From Amaranthus tricolor (taxonomy: Eukaryota; Streptophyta; Magnoliopsida; Caryophyllales; Amaranthaceae), in the NCBI RefSeq assembly GCF_026212465.1, contig NC_080050.1, forward strand, positions 32,784,070-32,848,069: a stretch of DNA of 64,000 nt, in the 5' to 3' direction. How positions within the stretch are numbered: position 1 is the stretch's first letter; each line of letters opens with the position of its first letter. Of the stretch, positions 59,096 through 64,000 are shown piece by piece. A program made the position numbers and the translations under genes. Below the pieces are notes generated by a model. It searched no databases and was not told the origin of the DNA. It was given only the letters and a program-made list of their open reading frames with translations.

Positions 59096-59347
59096 CATCC
59101 TTTTTTTTTTTTGAAAAAATTCGAATCGATTGAATTACTTATCGAATCGTATTCATGCTCATTTTGGTTTGCCATTGTGAATCGATTTCAAGTTTTAGCT
59201 TGTTTTAATTTAAAGAGTGTTTTTAGACAGTTTTTAGAGAGATGTTAGAGTTTTTGAGTTCGAAAATTATGCAGAGACAATCTTGAAAATTTATTATATA
59301 AGAGATGACAATAAAATGAAAAAGGGCGGCGAAGTTCAATAATACCC

Positions 59348-60991
59348 AAAGTCAAATGTTTGGTTAGGTTGGTTAAGAGCCGTTAAATTGAAAGTGGACG
59401 AATCAACAGGTTATGAGAGTGACAAGTGTTGACGCAATTTTGACAGTTGTTTATATGGATAATCATACTAACTTGACGGTTAATTTCTTGCGAGAAATGA
59501 CTTTATTTTACTAAGTTTTTATTTATTTTTCTTCGTCTATCTACCTAATTTACCCGTATGAGAGGACAATAAATTATAATTGATAAATGATAAAATGTGT
59601 TTTTATAGGTAATTAGTGAACAATAAATATATACACTTTTTATCTTTAATAATAATACTTTAGTTGAGTAGTTCATGTAGTGGGTAAACAAAGTTTTTTC
59701 CTTTTTTTCGATATATTTATAAAACTATTGAGTATTGACTAATGGTACTTCATCTAAAATTCATCAATTAATTACATAATATAAAAGATTAAATGATATT
59801 AATAATTGCAAATAAAGGCAAACATTAGCGTTAAATTTCAATTTGATTTTTGCAATCTTTGAGAGCTAACTTTGACCTTATTAAAATTATCTAATTAAAT
59901 TTTACTTAAATTTCAAAAAGAAAGCGAATCGAGTTTTATCTTAATTGGAATAATCGTCTTTTTTAAATAAGGTTTTGAATTTAAATCTCTTCTATTCACT
60001 TTTTTTTTTCAATTTACCCTATAATTCAAAATAAAACAAATAAAAAAAAAATTAAATATCAAACCCCTTAATTAATTGGGTGTGTTTTTGGTAACTAACC
60101 CTCATTGTGCGTTAGGTTCCACCTATCCTTTATTTTCTAGTATTGACAACATCGCATTAATTTTGTTGATTAAATTTTGACTTTTGAATGTTCAAATGTT
60201 GACTCTAACATGAAATGATAGATGTAGTTGCATGTAACAACAACAAGGAGTACTTGCTTTATTCAAAACAAAAGATCTACAAAAATCTGCAAGAGTTACT
60301 ACATTTACGCCAAAAAAACAATTTCATATCTTATCATATAATAAAACTGCAGTAACATAATAAGAAGACTTATGAATCGTTGATATTCATTTTTTTGATT
60401 TTTGTTTTTTGAATCGTTGATATTCATTTTTTTTTGTATTTTTGTTTTTTGGATATTTAAAGATGAATCAAAATCACATTTTTTTTGGTATTTTAAGGAC
60501 AAATATACGACTTAGCTTTCAACCACTTCATTTAAAAAAGCGAGCGAGGATTCAAGGAAATTAACACAAAATAAATAGTTGAAAATTTTATGATAATATT
60601 GAAGATAATTAATAATTGACCTTAGTGGTGGACAAAGTTGCCCATCAAATAGTACATTAGGCCTCTTCTAGTAAGATCAAAATTGTGTGAAACATAAGCT
60701 ACTGCAAAATCACACAAAATAGAACAAAACCGTCAATATTTGACCACGCGCAAGACAGAAGTATCTAGTAACTAGCAAGTATTCAATAAGCATTTAGTAG
60801 TACTGTAACACTAACAGTCAAAAGAGCTTCAGCCTTCAGTATTAGTGTAGTAACACCATTGCTCTTGAAACTAGATGGACTAAGATCAAAATGATCTAAA
60901 CATAAAACCCCAAACAAACTTGAAATCACTTTTAGAGCGTTTGACATAAAATACAAAAACTGAAAAATATAATCATTTTTAGAGTTTGAAA
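59348..60991. other. Intergenic DNA before eEF1B-gamma 3' end
   Basis: AT-rich. A short direct repeat (TCGTTGATATTCATTTTTTT with TTTTTGTTTTTTG, twice) lies at 60377–60450. The right part should hold the eEF1B-gamma 3' UTR. No gene was recognised. Confidence 0.5.
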
Positions 60992-63900
60992 TCACTTGAA
61001 GCATTTGGCATCTAGTAGAGGTTCACCCTCGAAAGGTTCGTAATCTTCAATCATTTGACTGACGCGCTCCTTCTCAGACTCATCATTGATGTTGACTTTT
61101 CTCCACTCATAAAGTTCCATGTCGTAGCACTCATCCAACACAAACTGAGGGATGTCTTGTCCACGAAAAAGCCACAAACCCTTGACTTTAAATGGAGGTT
61201 CTGATCCAATCACCAACATCTTGCCAAATGCATACTTGCGAGCAAGATCCATCCTTTGCAAGAATCCACTAACTTTATTCATCGTCACAAATGAAATAGT
61301 GTTCTCCTCATTATACTTATAGTCACAAAACCATAAGGAGTATCCCTCTGGGTCATACATATCCCAAAATCCTGCAAATTAAATTAAGATGTAAGATAAT
61401 GATACACATCAATGCATACTTACAAGCTCTCAAGAGAAACAACCTAACATAAATATTCAAGTTCAAGCACTTTTAGTCATGCACATTCACAAAATGATGT
61501 CATATTGAAAAACCAATAGTGACTAAGACAGCCAAAAGCACATATATATTGAAACATACTGATTTCGACACCGTTGAAAATTTTTATGTATTCTTTCTTT
61601 CAGTACATCAGACTGATAGTTTACAAGGTGTTCGTGCAGTAAAAACAATACGTAAACATTCATCAAGGCTCTTCTCAACATAAGCCCATCAATAGAAATG
61701 TAATGATGCCATACAGTATGAATTATGAGAAGCTTATACGCTGCTTGCCAATTTAAAAATCCATGATTTCACAATATACCCCCTCCACAGTCCACATTGT
61801 TTTGTTTTGTGCTCCTTTCAATTTTAATCTCTTTGTCTGTCACCTTCTTTCTCCTCCGTTTTTCTCTCTCCCACCACCACCACCACCACCTCCTCCATAA
61901 TTGCTCACTCCTACTACCCCTCCTCACTCCGACTACGTCCCTCTTACAAACGCCGCTTCTCCAACCATTGGCCCCTCTTTCTCGCCAACACCACATCACA
62001 TACCTTGAAAGCTTCAATAAGCAGACCCACGGACCAAACACCTCTTTTGACGAATCAGCTGTCCACACCATGATTGACTTCACACAAAATCAACACCATC
62101 GCAGAATCAGCCACCATGCTTTCTATATTAAAAACAATTATGACACAAACTCAAAGGTGATAACGAAATTCATGTGAGATCCTTCTCTTTCTATCATATC
62201 CACTCCTATGTCTATGGTATGTCACCATACCGGTGGTGCCAAGATTCTGTCAAATCCCTTTAGTTTAAAGTTATGTTATCTCTCTCACCCTTCCTCTTTG
62301 TTTTTATCTTGTTAGAGTGGTGTTCTTATAGTGGTGAGGATACCAAACAATGGTGGCTCTTGTAGTGAAGCTTATGGAGGATTGGAGGTGGTCGGCAGTG
62401 TTTTTGGATTAGCTTGACGGTGGTGGCAGTAGTTGTGGCAGTGAAACAATTGACAGTGATGACAATGCTGTTCATGAAAGGTCATAGGGGTCAAGTAGGG
62501 CGGTGAGTGGGTACCTAATTCCTAAGGGTAATAGGTTAACTAAGTAATTAACAATACTACCATTACTCCATTTAAAATTATCATACTCTCCAAGCCCACG
62601 GGTTTCGCTACATTTTCCTTTTAAGTCCATCCTACACTTTTTTTTTGCCATGGCCCACACTCTTTCTTTGATTCTCATCTAGATTTAACTTACCTTTTTA
62701 CTCATCCACACATTTCTCGGTTTCCCATAAAACGACCATTTTTCCTCCCTTATCTTGGGTTGCTTACAGATTGCATTTATAGCAAAAGTTATAGGTGGGA
62801 GTACATAACAACATGTTGTCATTCAAAATAGTATTAGGATTAACAAGGTCAAACAAAAAGAAATATAGGGAGAACTAATTAATATGCAAGTATAGGGTCA
62901 CTTGGACATTATTTGATCAGTATAAGGGTTATTTTCAATAAATGTTCAATATTATGATGTCTAATTGAACGAATACAGCAATGCTAAAGCCTTAATCCTA
63001 AACACCTAACTAAAAAGAAAATGTCACTGCACAATTGAAAATAGACCATAACATCCAACATTTGAACAGGACTAATTACACACCAAAATATGCAAATTAC
63101 AAAATAAGAGCTACACAGTTCATATAGATCCTTTCCCAGGTATGTCCTTCGCAAATGCAATTGTTAATTGATAGCTGATCCAGCAAACAAAACTTAAAAC
63201 CTTTACCCACTAATTAAGTTCAGTTAAAAAGAAAGTTAACTTTTGTTTTCCAAAAATGATATAAGGCTCAAGTCATAATGAGGAATTTCATATCCTAAAG
63301 AAAGGATCCAAATCCAATGCTTAAAGAACAACAAGCCATGGTAGATGAAAAATACCATAAACCTTCAAATTTCTTAGGCAAATAAAAGTTGGCCATTAGG
63401 GAACAGTACAGACTTCAGACATGAGAACCACCATGTGCCACCCCAACCACAAAATAAGTGCATATTACCACCTACCAAACAGCGAACCCAAAAGAAAAGC
63501 GGTATTAACAGGACAGGTAGGAAAAAAATCAGCCAAATTCACACTTTACAGCTCATATCAATCCAAACCAGCTGAGCATCTTGGAAGGAAAGGGAGTGTT
63601 TTTGACTTTGCAACATTGACAGAAAATCTTCAGAAGGCTTGCATGGCAACAGCACATATTAAACAGCAGTAAATAATTAAAAAGATGCAAAGCTGACCTA
63701 TAAAGCTTATTCATTCTAGCCCCTGAAAGTAGTATAGTCATTTATAAAAGCAAATGACATAAAATGAGAAGAAACAGAATCAATACCTTTGATTGCAACT
63801 TCACGGAAATTGGTTTTTGTGTTAGAGTACAGCCTTTTCCATTCATCCAATATCATCTTACTAGGAGGAAGGAAATCAAGAGGATTTTTTGCTTTTGGTT

Positions 63901-64000
63901 TGGGGGCCTCTTCCTCTGCTCCTGCACGTGCTTCTTCCTTAGGTTTGGCTGGTTCTTTCTTGACCTCTTCTTTCTTTGGTGCCTCCTTACCCATGGGCTT
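60992..64000 (-). CDS. Elongation factor 1B gamma (3' part, cut by window edge)
   Basis: Two exons are in the window: 63788–64000 (continues past the right edge) and 60992–61371, joined across a 2.4-kb GT–AG intron; the donor is at 63786–63787 within one base. The first exon encodes a Lys/Glu/Ala/Pro-rich linker (KKEEVKKEPAKPKEEARAG) and PLDFLPPSKMILDEWKRLYS. The second encodes FWDMYDPEGYSLWFCDYKYN, GKMLVIGSEPPFKVKGLWLF and the end EDYEPFEGEPLLDAKCFK. Together these are the linker and the conserved EF1G C-terminal domain. The N-terminal glutathione-transferase-like domain must lie beyond the edge. The protein is a structural subunit of the cytosolic eEF1B complex that recharges eEF1A with GTP during translation. 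The stop at 60992 and last residues match the family end. Confidence 0.96.
61790..62460. other. GC-richer insert in the eEF1B-gamma intron
   Basis: A stretch with CCACCACCACC and GGTGGTGGCAG-type runs stands out from the AT-rich intron. It has open frames on both strands (for example 61797–62177), but no protein family is recognisable. It may be a decayed LTR or captured gene piece; no ends were found. Confidence 0.3.

Larger units (their letters stand above)
54131..59347. mobile_element. Mutator-like element (MULE) with transposase and PMD gene remnants
   Basis: Inverted ends: AATCCTTAAACTTCGCCACT on the left (54136) and, read inward from the right, TATTATTGAACTTCGCCGCC (59346 downward). 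Both continue with CTTTTTCATTTTATYGTCA. Inside are a decayed PMD gene on the plus strand (54837–55751), a decayed MULE transposase on the minus strand (56500–58560) and a GC-rich palindromic array near the right end (58915–59095). AT-rich spacers fill the rest. The flanking words AAAATCAAC and AAAGTCAAA may be a diverged 9-bp target duplication. Both genes are broken, so the element is no longer autonomous. Confidence 0.85.

Noticed and set aside
61769..62177. Open frames of 104 and 126 residues in the eEF1B-gamma intron
   Set aside because: They overlap on opposite strands, are driven by CCA/GGT repeats and have no recognisable motif.

Overview
This window is nuclear DNA from a flowering plant, most likely a eudicot. 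It is AT-rich, the genes are split by many GT–AG introns, and the proteins are plant-type (PPR, BEE-type bHLH, AtEH/Pan1, PP2C, eEF1B-gamma). The space between genes is packed with plant transposon families: Ty1/copia, a probable Ty3/gypsy LTR, RTE LINEs, SINEs, Stowaway, hAT and Mutator elements, and a Helitron. The SINE tails and MITE types would suit a Caryophyllales genome, but that is only an impression. I rebuilt exon models by eye from reading frame, splice sites and family conservation.

Genes in order: a PPR protein resembling EMB975 (1243–2790, -); a BEE1/BEE3-like bHLH factor (7602–9650, +, 6 exons); an AtEH1/Pan1-like endocytic TPLATE-complex subunit (13647–23045, +, 13 exons, with one frame break); a Vma22/CCDC115-like V-ATPase assembly factor (26286–29724, -, 6 exons); a TFIIIC tau55/GTF3C6-like subunit (32777–35633, +, 4 exons); a broken PIN-LIKES (PILS) auxin-carrier pseudogene split by a Helitron (36344–38774, -); a single-exon acidic protein of unknown function (40000–40722, +); a Canopy/MSAP saposin-like ER protein (43437–48887, +, 9 exons, one GC–AG intron); a PP2C phosphatase (50160–53572, -, 4 exons); and the 3' part of eEF1B-gamma running off the right edge (60992–64000, -). 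They are independent eukaryotic genes with no operon logic. Pairs such as the V-ATPase factor and the TFIIIC subunit are divergent, and the Canopy-like and PP2C genes are convergent.

The most unusual content is a set of three Mutator-like or foldback elements that share one design: terminal inverted repeats with arrays of short palindromes just inside them. The 6546–7031 element has a perfect 9-bp target duplication and repeated GTTCGCAGTTA palindromes. The 41.66–42.78 kb foldback carries GTCGCCC palindromes and two head-to-head tRNA-Ile-like sequences, both with anticodon ATT. The 54.1–59.35 kb element carries a decayed MULE transposase, a captured plant-mobile-domain (PMD) gene and GC-rich GTCGC palindromes. 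The last two have nearly the same terminal repeats (AAASTTCGCC followed by CTTTTCATTTT), so the small one is probably a non-autonomous relative of the large one.

Other points worth checking are the frame break or possible 77-nt exitron in the Pan1-like gene, the Helitron inside the PILS pseudogene, a SINE with a 24-bp target duplication, and a repeat nested inside a SINE-like copy.
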